Shown here piece after piece: positions 53,168 through 61,544 of a DNA stretch of 64,000 nt. The DNA comes from JAJYIW01 sp963781665 (GTDB lineage Bacteria > Chloroflexota > Anaerolineae > Anaerolineales > Anaerolineaceae). The notes beneath the pieces were generated by a model. The model was not told where the DNA came from. It worked only from the letters and a program-made list of their open reading frames with translations, and did no database searches. The first letter of the stretch is position 1; each line of letters begins with the position of its first letter. Made by a program: the position numbers and the translations under genes. The DNA lies in assembly GCA_963781665.1 (NCBI GenBank), contig CAWAGA010000002.1, positions 4,340,001 to 4,404,000 of the forward strand, read 5' to 3'.

Positions 53168-53296
53168 GCATTGGAAACCTTAGAAAATGGGCAATATCAT
53201 TAGTATTTTTGGATCATAACGACAGAATTTTTTCAGATAATAAACGCTACGCCAGTAAATGATTTTACCCTTCATAAATTGAGTGTTAATGCGAAT

Positions 53297-53325
53297 TTGA
53301 CAAATTCACGGTATAATATTTTTAT
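53297..53325 (+). promoter_or_regulatory. Promoter region of ssrA
   Basis: A consensus TTGACA (53297-53302) is followed by TATAAT only nine bases later (53312-53317) and by TTTTAT at 17 bases (53320-53325). The second pairing would start transcription at the mature 5' end; the first TATAAT would need another -35 and a short leader removed by RNase P. Confidence 0.5.
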
Positions 53326-53331
53326 ATGCAT

Positions 53332-53731
53332 GGGGATGACAGGCTTCGACGGAGGAGGCTGGTCCCGGATTGCGAGCCGAGAGGTACCGATCTCGTGAAA
53401 TCAGTACAAACAACAAGTGCCAATCGCACTCCTTCATACGCTGCAATGCCCCTCGCTGCCTAACAGCGAAGCAAAGTAGCAATGGTTTCCTAATACGAAG
53501 CCACGTCCGCCGATCCCGTTTTCCGACCGGAGATCGTGTCGGGCGTCAAAAAGTCGGAATGCCATACGTGACGTCATTAATCGTATGAAAGAGGGCTTTT
53601 GAGCCTGAATGACTGGCCAATTGGGAACCTGGCAGGTCGGTGAACATGCGGCGACAAACATAGGCCTGCTACGCTCGTAGATATTCGAGGGTCGAGTTTT
53701 TCGGACGCGGGTTCGATTCCCGCCATCTCCA
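53332..53731 (+). ncRNA. ssrA: Transfer-messenger RNA (tmRNA)
   Basis: The 5' end GGGGATGACAGGCTTCGACGG and the 3' end GGTTCGATTCCCGCCATCTCC plus A form the tRNA-like domain: GGGGATG pairs with CATCTCC, and a T-arm with TTCGATT is present. CCA is not encoded. Between them a resume frame GTA CAA ... GCC TAA (53404-53463) encodes the tag VQTTSANRTPSYAAMPLAA, ending in the hydrophobic LAA that proteases recognise. The tag is longer than the common 10-15 residues unless the resume codon lies further in. Length 400 nt, single-piece tmRNA that rescues stalled ribosomes with SmpB. Confidence 0.93.
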
Positions 53732-53780
53732 CTTTTATTAGTGCCCACTATTCGAAAATTAAAATTTAATAGCCAGCGTC

Positions 53781-53806
53781 AAACGGGACGGCGGTCCCGT
53801 TTAATA
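53781..53806 (+). terminator. Terminator-like hairpin after ssrA
   Basis: AAACGGGAC (53781-53789) and GTCCCGTTT (53794-53802) with a four-base loop, followed by a short AT-rich stretch. It lies 50 bases past ssrA and directly before the next ribosome binding site. Confidence 0.6.
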
Positions 53807-53822
53807 TAGATTGGGAGGAATT

Positions 53823-54206
53823 ATGGACTACCAGGAAGCTGAACGACGATTTAGAGAGCTAGAAAACGGTTTCCGCGCCGGCAAATATGACCTAAAAACA
53901 TATGAATATTCCTTGTCTCAGATTAGGGTGGTGGATGGAACGGGGAGAATTTGGCAAATGCAAGCCCACACCGGAATCTGGTTTTATTATTTGAACGGCC
54001 GATGGGTAAAAGCCTCACCTTTTCCTACAAAACCATCTGCGGTCAACCCTCAAGCGCCTCGTATTTCACAGACACCCTCATCTCAAAAACGCAGGTCTCC
54101 GTTGGTCTACGTCGTCGGAGGTTTGTTGGTTGTTTTCATCCTGTGTGGATTAACTGGGCGGCGGGATCCTGCTGGTATCAACAATCTTTGCAAACCTCCC
54201 GGGTAA
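53823..54206 (+). CDS. N-terminal cytoplasmic and transmembrane part of a membrane metalloprotease
   Basis: 127 residues. A soluble part holds a short helical segment (EAERRFRELENGFRAGKYD) and a Trp-rich motif (DGTGRIWQMQAHTGIWFYYL, NGRWVKASP), followed by a proline-rich linker and a transmembrane helix from about residue 93 (PLVYVVGGLLVVFILCGLTG). The frame then leaves the membrane segment and stops. Removing one G from 54156-54158 gives CGLTGGGILLVSTIFANLPG and joins the next frame, so this is the front end of the protease gene. The ATG is set by GGGAGGAATT; an upstream in-frame ATG lies inside that site. Confidence 0.75.
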   Translation: MDYQEAERRFRELENGFRAGKYDLKTYEYSLSQIRVVDGTGRIWQMQAHTGIWFYYLNGRWVKASPFPTKPSAVNPQAPRISQTPSSQKRRSPLVYVVGGLLVVFILCGLTGRRDPAGINNLCKPPG

Positions 54207-54225
54207 TCCATCAACCGATAATCCC

Positions 54226-56709
54226 GTGACGTCAGCGGGAACTCAAGATATTTCGCCAACAGCACCTGCGACAACCTCATTTCAGCAAAAAGAGATAACC
54301 ACTGCCCAGGCTGGTGGGAATAGTGAGCCAGATTCCAATGGTGTCAGTTTCTCAGTACCGTCTGGTGCGCTCAATTCTGACGTCACGGCACAGTTGACAG
54401 CCCTTGTTGCTGTAGGAGAACTGCCTCAAGCGCTCCAGGAAAATTACACCTTGGATTCCCCTTTCTATTCTGTTTCGACCCAAAACCAGGACAGCGGCAC
54501 CGGGTTGGCGACTTTGACTTTTCCAGCTCTAAACGCCAAATCGCAAATTCTGGCAGTGATCGATGATCGGTACCCAATCCTTTTGAACATTAAACCTCAA
54601 GATGGTAAATTGACCGTCCGTACTCACCTGGGAGCCGGTGATGTCGACGGATTACCTCCAATCGGTACTTCTGATCCTGGTGGCAGTATCTATTACGCTG
54701 TCATAACACCCAAGGGTGATTTGGGATCGATTTCGGCGGATCTGGTCATTCCAGTTGATTCCCAATGGCAGCAGACGAACACCAATACAAATTGTTCTCC
54801 GGAAATCATTAAGTCCAGGGATGCCGGTTTTGCCTGCCGGGCAAATTCTTCCGGGTCGGTGGTCGTGTCCTACAACGCCAGCCTTGGGATGACTGGTAAC
54901 GATGTGGATAATGTCGTCAACAAAATTGAAGTCATGATGAAAACCTATGCAGATCTTGGCTTTACTTCAGCAAGATCATGGCCAGATGCCCCGATGATCG
55001 TTGTCGTGGCAGATCGGAGCGGTGATCCGATATATAAAAATCTGAGTGGCGTAATTTACTTGCCGGTTGATATCGCCAGAGATATAGAGCGTAGTGGTAA
55101 CGCCCTCTGGCATGAGATGGGACATTGGGTTCAGAATAAATCTTACAATATGACCCTGGCTTACTGGAGCGATGCAAAGAAGTGGTGGATTGAAGTCTCG
55201 GCTGAAAATATGGTCATGTTAGCTGCTCCGGATTATATCAAGAACAACATGGACACTTATGGGACCATCACTGCTGAAGATAATTCCCAGGCATTAACCA
55301 ATTCTCCGTACCAGTGGACGACTGATTTATACGTGCACGCTCAATTGGTCAAGCTCAATATGTGTGAAAGCGGCTGTCCACTCTCCCAAAAAAGCTTTGT
55401 CGAGGCCATTAATAATGGAATATACCCTTATTCGGATGAGAGTAAACAAGCTGCACTAACCGCCAACCTTGACGAGTATGCGCGCTACTTGCTTGGCGTT
55501 TCTCCGTTAAAAGCCAATACTTCAATCTCACTCCTGGCAGTAGCCTCTCAGGCAAATTATGGGCAGGGAGTCAGTATTAGCTTTTCTAATACAAAAGGGA
55601 GCTTCTATATTCTCCAAGATGGTAATGCTCCTCAAGTAACCGTTCAAAAGAAAAATGGTTGGAATAACCTGGTATTTTCCGTGCCCATTCAAAAAGATGG
55701 GGTATATCCGTTAGAGATCCTCAGCGGGATTAAAGGGCAGAGTGCGGGCTTACCTGCTATGCTCACCATTTCTCCAGGTGCACCTTTTTACTACCGGCTG
55801 GATAATGGGGATGTGGAGTACAACGATGGCAGCAAACAAATTGTATTAGGACCAATACATTTGACAATGGGCATTTCTGACTTGCGTCTGGTCGCGTTGA
55901 GTAAAACCGGAGAGCAGTCATTTAATGGTCGTCTGGAAGTGATCGACTTGAAAGGCGCCTGGGCGATCGAGCCCGGGGAGATGGTCAGCAAGAACATCGT
56001 TTGCAGCGGAGATGCTGAAACACTAGCCTTTTCACAAGATTTAGCCAAGAGTTTTGCGATGTTATCCGGAATATTCACCCTTTTTGGCGATATGACCCCG
56101 AATGCAACCGATGGGTCCTCGCTGGATTGGACTTCGGTAGCCGGTCGCCAATCATCAGGAATTGATTCCGCTGGATTTAGCATGAAAGGGACTGCCCTTA
56201 TCACCGAGAATGGCGTCAAACTCCAAACCGGATTAGAAATGTCTCCACCCACCTCATCTTCTTCGACCAAAATGCCGCCGCTCGTTGCAGTTCCAGGTCT
56301 GGCAATGCTCGCTTTACTTCCTGCCGGTAAAATCCGCCAAATAAGAGATGGGAAAAAGCGGAAGCTGGCGATTATTATGATTATCGGATTTGTCGGATTG
56401 TTATTAGTTGGATGTGTCGGGTTGTCAATTACCGGCACCATTAATTCTGACATGACGATAACCGGTCTGCAGTATGTGGGTGGAACGGAGAAAGTCACGA
56501 TTGCGTTTGGACAGCCAATGACCGGTGATCCTATTTGGAGGATCACCGATGGAACGGCAACTTATCAGATCAACCTGACGATTATCCCAAAGTCGTTGGA
56601 TGGTCAGGGGTATGACACTTCCAAGACAGCGATTTGTTCCGGACCGGCGACGTTCAAGATCACCGGAGGAATTTACCCGGACGTGACTGTCTTGCTGCCG
56701 GCTGATTAA
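54226..56709 (+). CDS. Exported metalloprotease-like protein with HEMGH motif
   Basis: 827 residues of mainly extracytoplasmic sequence. A Ser/Thr-rich start and a beta-rich region (about 30-190) precede a zinc protease signature: ALWHEMGHWVQNK, near residue 295, followed at distance by the acidic WWIEVSAENMVM helix. This resembles MA-clan (gluzincin) peptidases. A beta-domain region follows, then a hydrophobic helix near residue 680, a basic loop (KIRQIRDGKKRK) and a second hydrophobic stretch with GCVG. The called start GTG is probably artificial; the frame continues the upstream gene (about 960 residues joined). Substrate unknown. Confidence 0.75.
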   Translation: MTSAGTQDISPTAPATTSFQQKEITTAQAGGNSEPDSNGVSFSVPSGALNSDVTAQLTALVAVGELPQALQENYTLDSPFYSVSTQNQDSGTGLATLTFPALNAKSQILAVIDDRYPILLNIKPQDGKLTVRTHLGAGDVDGLPPIGTSDPGGSIYYAVITPKGDLGSISADLVIPVDSQWQQTNTNTNCSPEIIKSRDAGFACRANSSGSVVVSYNASLGMTGNDVDNVVNKIEVMMKTYADLGFTSARSWPDAPMIVVVADRSGDPIYKNLSGVIYLPVDIARDIERSGNALWHEMGHWVQNKSYNMTLAYWSDAKKWWIEVSAENMVMLAAPDYIKNNMDTYGTITAEDNSQALTNSPYQWTTDLYVHAQLVKLNMCESGCPLSQKSFVEAINNGIYPYSDESKQAALTANLDEYARYLLGVSPLKANTSISLLAVASQANYGQGVSISFSNTKGSFYILQDGNAPQVTVQKKNGWNNLVFSVPIQKDGVYPLEILSGIKGQSAGLPAMLTISPGAPFYYRLDNGDVEYNDGSKQIVLGPIHLTMGISDLRLVALSKTGEQSFNGRLEVIDLKGAWAIEPGEMVSKNIVCSGDAETLAFSQDLAKSFAMLSGIFTLFGDMTPNATDGSSLDWTSVAGRQSSGIDSAGFSMKGTALITENGVKLQTGLEMSPPTSSSSTKMPPLVAVPGLAMLALLPAGKIRQIRDGKKRKLAIIMIIGFVGLLLVGCVGLSITGTINSDMTITGLQYVGGTEKVTIAFGQPMTGDPIWRITDGTATYQINLTIIPKSLDGQGYDTSKTAICSGPATFKITGGIYPDVTVLLPAD

Positions 56710-56722
56710 TTCTGACCAGTCC

Positions 56723-56912
56723 TCACAGGATGCAGACCAGCCCCTTTAAATAGGCACCTTCGGGAAAGTTCAATGCAACCGGATGGTCGCTTGCTTGTGA
56801 CAATTTCGAAATGATTCGGGCCTCAACGCCAGCATCCTGGGCTGCACCTGCGACGATCTTTTGGAACAGGTCAGGACTGATTCCCCCAGAGCATGAGAAA
56901 GTAAAAAGAATT
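56723..56912 (-). CDS. RlmI-like methyltransferase, C-terminal frame
   Basis: The last about 63 residues of the RNA methyltransferase: ILFTFSCSGGISPDLFQKIV, then ASDHPVALNFPEGAYLKGL, the invariant end of RlmI/RlmK-type enzymes with the SCS motif near the catalytic cysteine. The previous frame ends just before this with LLRPGGNSFYF; deleting one base at 56911-56912 restores LLRPGGILFTFSCSGG. It is part of the gene starting at 57909. Confidence 0.8.
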
Positions 56913-57551
56913 CCCGCCCGGTCGGAGTAGTTTGAATGCCAGAAGATTGATATCTTTATACCCCCTGGCAGCCCGTTCGGCTTGCGATATCGTTGGCGCA
57001 AACTTCGGCGGGTCCAGGATGATCATATCGAAGGTTCTAGCCTGATCACGGAATAACCTTAACATCCGGAAGACGTCTCCTTGCAGCCACTCACAGCGAT
57101 CGGCAGGCAAATGGTTCAAACGGATGTTTTCGCTCCCCAATTTGAGCGCATCCTCCGAGCTGTCGATCGAGAGCACCGACCGAGCGCCATGAGACAAACC
57201 GTAGACTGCAAACGCACCGGTGTACGAAAAGCAGTTCAGGATTTCCTGGCCCGACGCGTAGCGAGCCATATAGCTGCGATTTTCGCGCTGGTCCAGGTAA
57301 AATCCAGTTTTATGCCCCTGTTTGATATCGACGTAGAATTGCAGGCCGTTTTCGTTGATTGTTACAAGGTCATTGACAAAATCTCCACATACCGGGCCAG
57401 TTCTTTCCATTAAGCCTTCAAGCTTACGAACATCGACGTCTGACCGTTCGTAAATCCGTGAAATACCGGTGTGGTCGATAAGAATATCAATCAGGTCCTT
57501 GCGCCAGAAACTCAACGCCAGCAGACAATAACTGGATGACCAGTGAATCAT
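56871..57551 (-). CDS. RlmI-like methyltransferase, middle frame with SAM-binding domain
   Basis: Central part of a 23S rRNA (cytosine-5)-type methyltransferase. FYLDQRENRSYMARYASGQEILNCFSYTGAFAVY in pieces is the SAM-binding start, SIDSSEDALKLGSENIRLN the second motif, and DMIILDPPKFA motif IV. The first about 15 residues of the frame are out of frame with the family; alignment starts at FWRKDLIDILI. It is bounded by one frameshift on each side (57508-57510 and 56911-56912). Confidence 0.82.
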   Translation of the reverse strand: MIHWSSSYCLLALSFWRKDLIDILIDHTGISRIYERSDVDVRKLEGLMERTGPVCGDFVNDLVTINENGLQFYVDIKQGHKTGFYLDQRENRSYMARYASGQEILNCFSYTGAFAVYGLSHGARSVLSIDSSEDALKLGSENIRLNHLPADRCEWLQGDVFRMLRLFRDQARTFDMIILDPPKFAPTISQAERAARGYKDINLLAFKLLRPGGNSFYFLMLWGNQS

Positions 57552-57909
57552 TGTAACGGTCGACGATCAGACCTGGAATGCCATCCGATTCCGCATGCAC
57601 CAGGCGGAAGGCCGATGATTGCTCCTCGATTGCCAATTTCTTTCGTAAATCGATAGAATGGTTAAGCCTTTTTTCAAAAAAAAGCGCATCGATCTTTTCT
57701 GCCGGGTCCCACGACCATATGCGTCCACGAATTTGAGATACAGGACTGTACGCCGCCCATCCTAAAAATTCCCCCCGATAATCATTCACCTGAACGGTAC
57801 TACCTGGTTCAGGCGATCCTTCTAAGCGTTGAATCGATCCTGAATATATCCAGGGATGTCGTTGTAATATCGATTTTTCACGTCCCTTTTTGATAAATAT
57901 CGTTGGCAT
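57487..57909 (-). CDS. RlmI-like methyltransferase, N-terminal PUA-domain frame
   Basis: Opens the gene with a PUA domain (IFIKKGREKSILQRHPWIYSG, then GEFLGWAAYSPVSQIRGRIW) and the family segment FRLVHAESDGIPGLIVDRYND. It derails after LLSAGVEF into LAQGPD. One T fewer in the T3 run (AAA at 57508-57510 on the plus strand) gives GVEFWRKDLIDIL and continues the protein. Joined, the three frames would give about 395 residues, the normal RlmI length. RlmI methylates C1962 of 23S rRNA in E. coli. The ATG overlaps the ligA stop by one base. Confidence 0.85.
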   Translation of the reverse strand: MPTIFIKKGREKSILQRHPWIYSGSIQRLEGSPEPGSTVQVNDYRGEFLGWAAYSPVSQIRGRIWSWDPAEKIDALFFEKRLNHSIDLRKKLAIEEQSSAFRLVHAESDGIPGLIVDRYNDSLVIQLLSAGVEFLAQGPD

Positions 57910-59936
57910 TATTTGGCCAACCCACGCAGCGTTACCTCATCGATCGTTTTTACGCCTAGCTCTCTAGCTTTATCCAGTTTTGAGCCTGCATTTTCCCCCA
58001 CAACGAGATAATCCGTGTTGCTGCTGACTGTCGAAGTTACTTTACCGCCATTTTCCTGGATGAATCCTTTGGCTTCATCCCGAGACCATGAAGGTAGCGT
58101 GCCAGTGATTACGAAAGTTAACCCTTTGAAGGTTTCCCTTTGTCCCGTCTGCCCGCTGCCCGCCAGATTCTGGATTGGCCATATGGCGGATTTCCTCAAT
58201 TTCTCAAGCACGGCCTGGTTAGCGGGCCGGTCGAACCAATCGACGATAGACCTGGCGATATTGGGTCCAACGCCTTCAATATTCTGTAAATCTGCGAAGG
58301 TGGCATGGCTAAGCGAATCGAGGTCAGGGTAAATTTTCGATAGATCTGCCGCCATGACTTCACCAACGCCACGTATTCCCAGAGCATTGATCAAACGTGA
58401 CAGCGGTTGATTTTTTGAAGTTTCGATGGCTGCCAGAAGATTATCAGCCTTCTTCTCGGCGAAACCTTCAAGTCCTATAAGGTCTGTGCGGGAAAGGGTA
58501 TAAAGATCGGCAACATCTTCAATAAGATTATTGCTAATCAATTGTTCGACGATCTTTATGCCCAAACCCACAATGTCCATTGCAGAACGTGAAACAAAAT
58601 GCTCGACGTTGCGGATGAGCTGGGCTGGGCAAGATGAGTTTACGCAATAATAGGCCACTTCGTCGGGCAGCTTTTCCACGAGCTGCCCGCAAGCCGGGCA
58701 CTTTTCTGGGGGAAGGAATTGTTGCTCATTTCCTGATCTGGAAACTACAACCGGGCCGATGACATAAGGGATCACATCGCCTGCACGTTTGAGCATGACC
58801 CGATCGCCAGAGCGGATATCCTTTTCGGCAATGTAGTCGAAATTGTGCAGGGTTGCCTGGCGGACGACCACACCGCCAATCTCGACCGGCTCGAGGACTG
58901 CATAAGGCGTCAATACACCGGTGCGGCCGACCTTGACGCCAATATCGATCAAGGTTGTGGTTACTTCGTGAGCTGGAAACTTAAAGGCTATGGCACCCCG
59001 TGGATCTTTGCCGACAATCCCAAGATCCGCTTGCAGCGCCAGGTCGTTGATTTTGATCACCATGCCATCAGCCTCGAAAGGCAAACGCTGGCGTAATTCA
59101 ATGCCAGCTTCGCAGGCTTCAATCGCTTTAGAGATATCAGTGCTTAATGCCGCATTTTCAGTGACTGGGAAACCGAGGTCTCGCAGGTATTGCAAAGTCT
59201 CCCATTGAGATTTGGGCACGGGTCCATCAGCGACGACAATTGCATAGGTTAATAATGTCAATGGGCGGGTGGCAGTTAACGCCGGGTCGAGCTGTCTTAA
59301 TGAACCCGCAGCAGTGTTCCGTGGATTTTGATAAGGTTTTTCACCTGCGTCAATTAATCTCTGGTTGAGCTCTGCAAAGTCCTTGAGATTGATGAAAGCT
59401 TCACCGCGCACGGCAATATATGCTGGAGCATGCGGAGCACCCGGTTTGACCGGGATGCGTAAGGGTATCGCCTTAATCGTTCTGAGATTACTGGTGATAT
59501 CTTCACCAATTTCACCATCGCCACGGGTTGCTCCTTGGACGAAATCACCATTACGGTAATGTAAGACAACCGTGAGACCGTCTATTTTGGGTTCAACCAC
59601 AAAATTGGTTTGGGTTACACGTTCATCCAGACGGCAAATACGGTCATACCAGGCACGCACCCCGTCGCCATCGAATGCATTAGCCAGGCTGAGGATAGAA
59701 CCGGGATGCTTGATCTTTACGAATTTTTCAGACGGCGAAGCGCCTGCCCGCTGGGTTGGAGAGGTCGGCGTGATCCATTCCGGATGCTGGGATTCGATCT
59801 CTCGTAATGATTGCATCATGCGATCGAATTCGATGTCGCTAATGATCGGGTTGTCTAGAACGTGATAGCGGTAATTATGAAAATGGATCTCTTTCTGGAG
59901 TCTTTCTAATTCTTGCCGAAGCTCAATCTCGTTCAT
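57909..59936 (-). CDS. ligA: NAD-dependent DNA ligase
   Basis: 675 residues, the normal LigA length. The adenylation lysine is in VEPKIDGLTVVL (near residue 116), the Ia domain YRYHVLDNPIISD at the N-terminus binds NMN. The OB fold, the four-cysteine zinc finger (CPACGQLV and CVNSSCPAQ), the helix-hairpin-helix repeats and a C-terminal BRCT domain (GLTFVITGTLPSWSRDEAKG) follow. The enzyme seals nicks during replication and repair. The stop is coupled to the rlmI start. Confidence 0.97.
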   Translation of the reverse strand: MNEIELRQELERLQKEIHFHNYRYHVLDNPIISDIEFDRMMQSLREIESQHPEWITPTSPTQRAGASPSEKFVKIKHPGSILSLANAFDGDGVRAWYDRICRLDERVTQTNFVVEPKIDGLTVVLHYRNGDFVQGATRGDGEIGEDITSNLRTIKAIPLRIPVKPGAPHAPAYIAVRGEAFINLKDFAELNQRLIDAGEKPYQNPRNTAAGSLRQLDPALTATRPLTLLTYAIVVADGPVPKSQWETLQYLRDLGFPVTENAALSTDISKAIEACEAGIELRQRLPFEADGMVIKINDLALQADLGIVGKDPRGAIAFKFPAHEVTTTLIDIGVKVGRTGVLTPYAVLEPVEIGGVVVRQATLHNFDYIAEKDIRSGDRVMLKRAGDVIPYVIGPVVVSRSGNEQQFLPPEKCPACGQLVEKLPDEVAYYCVNSSCPAQLIRNVEHFVSRSAMDIVGLGIKIVEQLISNNLIEDVADLYTLSRTDLIGLEGFAEKKADNLLAAIETSKNQPLSRLINALGIRGVGEVMAADLSKIYPDLDSLSHATFADLQNIEGVGPNIARSIVDWFDRPANQAVLEKLRKSAIWPIQNLAGSGQTGQRETFKGLTFVITGTLPSWSRDEAKGFIQENGGKVTSTVSSNTDYLVVGENAGSKLDKARELGVKTIDEVTLRGLAK

Positions 59937-59941
59937 TTTCT

Positions 59942-60715
59942 TTATTTGTGTTCTTCGACCAGGACCATCCTCAAATAGGATTCGGCGTAATCAAAACCCT
60001 TTTTCTTGCCATCTTCTTTGGCCCACTCACGGACCATCTCGCCGATTTTTTCGCCATCAAATTGGCTTTTATGTTGTTTGAGAGCCATCACTTTTTGGTC
60101 GATAGTGGATGAAATATCGATCCAGATGTCGGCGTTTTCCGATCCATGTAAGTAGAGGGCACTGACATCGAAAGGTTCGAAACCTTCGTGCAGCAACTCG
60201 GAAAAAATCGGCCGTGAGCCAGCCGAAGGGAAAACCGCATCGCAAGCAGCATCTGCAGCAGCGCGATGGTCTGGATGGTTCATGTACGAATTCCCATAAA
60301 ACCTCACTCGGGGATCCCCACAAAGCACAGCTTCAGGGCGGTATTTGCGGATAATCCGGGTGAGGTCCCGTCGCAGTGCCAGGGATGGCACCAATGTCCC
60401 ATCAGCATAATGTAAAAAGATTGTTTCCTTGACCCCAAGAATCTTATTCGCTGCTAATTGTTCTTCTTCTCGAAGCTTTGCCAGGATAGGTCTGTAAGAT
60501 TCATCGTGTTGAGGGTCATTATTCCCAGCGTCTCCACTGGTGATGATGACACTGTAAATTTCACATCCCGCATTAGCCCATTTCGCCAGGGTTCCGGATA
60601 CAGAAAACTCCTGGTCATCTGGATGAGCATGAATTGCCATAGCGCTTTTAGGTATAGGTGGTTCGTTATATTTTTCTTGTGCTTGTTGAGTTTCGATATC
60701 CGTTTCCCCGTTCAT
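59942..60715 (-). CDS. PIG-L family deacetylase
   Basis: About 257 residues. HAHPDDQEF and MNHPDHRAAA are the two zinc-binding motifs; GDAGNND and YADGTLVPS are characteristic of the LmbE group. I chose the ATG at 60713-60715 (MNGETDIE), seven bases after AGGAG. The longer open frame runs backwards through the tRNA-Arg gene and is not real. The substrate is unknown; it is not closely similar to the other PIG-L protein in the window. It lies directly ahead of ligA. Confidence 0.87.
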   Translation of the reverse strand: MNGETDIETQQAQEKYNEPPIPKSAMAIHAHPDDQEFSVSGTLAKWANAGCEIYSVIITSGDAGNNDPQHDESYRPILAKLREEEQLAANKILGVKETIFLHYADGTLVPSLALRRDLTRIIRKYRPEAVLCGDPRVRFYGNSYMNHPDHRAAADAACDAVFPSAGSRPIFSELLHEGFEPFDVSALYLHGSENADIWIDISSTIDQKVMALKQHKSQFDGEKIGEMVREWAKEDGKKKGFDYAESYLRMVLVEEHK

Positions 60716-60734
60716 AACATCTCCTACGAAAAAA

Positions 60735-60807
60735 TGTTCCCGGCGAGAACTCGAACTCGCATGAATGGCTCCGGGGGCCATTGCCTTGTCCATTAGGCCA
60801 CGGGAAC
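60735..60807 (-). tRNA. tRNA-Arg (anticodon CCG), with an irregular T-loop
   Basis: Acceptor GTTCCCG/CGGGAAC, D-arm GCCT...AGGC, anticodon stem ATGGC/GCCAT with loop CCCCGGA (anticodon CCG) and T-arm GCGAG/CTCGC. Two oddities: position 33 is C instead of the near-universal T, and the T-loop has eight bases (TTCGAGTT) instead of seven. CCA is not encoded. It is 20 bases upstream of the PIG-L start and must share its transcript. Confidence 0.85.
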
Positions 60808-60818
60808 AGATTAATAAA

Positions 60819-60846
60819 ATTTTACCATGTAGTATTCATCTTGCAA
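60819..60846 (-). promoter_or_regulatory. Probable promoter of tRNA-Arg and downstream genes
   Basis: Minus-strand TTGCAA (60841-60846), 16 bases, TAAAAT (60819-60824), placed 11 bases before the mature tRNA end. Confidence 0.5.
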
Positions 60847-60907
60847 GGATCAGTTTCGATTACGAAACTTGGGCGGCAGACGACACCTATATAATTCTGA
60901 ACGTTTT

Positions 60908-61543
60908 CTACAGAGAATTTGCCATGATCATTTTTATCCGTTCATAGCGGGCCACCTCAGGCTGAAGGTCTAAAGCCGCTAACATTTCTTCAGGCCGACC
61001 GGTAGCTCCCTGGCGTGCTGCCATCCGCATCCAGATCACGGTCGTTTCAGGACTGCCGGTTCTCAATTCAATCTCCTCAACCAGCGACCGTAAATCGTAA
61101 GTTTTATTGCGCCGCACTCGCAAGACCGAAGGCGCAGCCATAAAATCGTGGATGCGGCCTGAAATCTCCACTTGGTTGCCATTCTCAAGAAGCGTGACCT
61201 GATATTCGTTCGAGACGACCTGGGTCTGCAGAGGCGGTAGATGATCGTCGACTACTTCGATATTGGAAATGCGAATACCCGGTGGAACAGAATCTTTGAG
61301 GGCCTGTTCGATTTCTTGAGCATTCACTGTTCTATCCAACCAGAAATCCATAACCTCACAAGTACTGGTAAATCCCAGGGGAAGCGCAGAAGCAATCTGA
61401 ATGCGAGCCTGAGGATTGAACCCCTTGCTGTAGGAGACAGGCAGGTGGCTCCGGCGAAAAGTCCTTTCCCAAACTCGCTGTAAGTCCAGGTGTCCGGTGA
61501 AACGGATCGCATCCGATTTACTATAGGTTACTCTGGCGCGCAT
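60908..61543 (-). CDS. DUF2344 (TIGR03936) radical SAM-associated protein
   Basis: About 211 residues. The N-terminus RARVTYSKSDAIRFTGHLDL, then RRSHLPVSYSKGFNPQARI and ASALPLGFTSTCEVMDFWLD, is the DUF2344/TIGR03936 signature. I set the start at the ATG at 61541-61543, one base after the stop of the radical SAM gene; the longer frame adds unrelated residues. The two families nearly always occur as a pair or fused, often before ribosomal protein genes, and are thought to act together on RNA or ribosomal substrates, but the reaction is unknown. Confidence 0.88.
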   Translation of the reverse strand: MRARVTYSKSDAIRFTGHLDLQRVWERTFRRSHLPVSYSKGFNPQARIQIASALPLGFTSTCEVMDFWLDRTVNAQEIEQALKDSVPPGIRISNIEVVDDHLPPLQTQVVSNEYQVTLLENGNQVEISGRIHDFMAAPSVLRVRRNKTYDLRSLVEEIELRTGSPETTVIWMRMAARQGATGRPEEMLAALDLQPEVARYERIKMIMANSL

Positions 61544-61544
61544 A

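Noticed and set aside
53370..53748. Open frames on both strands over 53370-53748
   Set aside because: They lie within the tmRNA, which explains the sequence fully.
60716..60793. Extension of the PIG-L gene upstream to 60793
   Set aside because: The extra residues are the translated tRNA-Arg; the internal ATG has a proper ribosome binding site.
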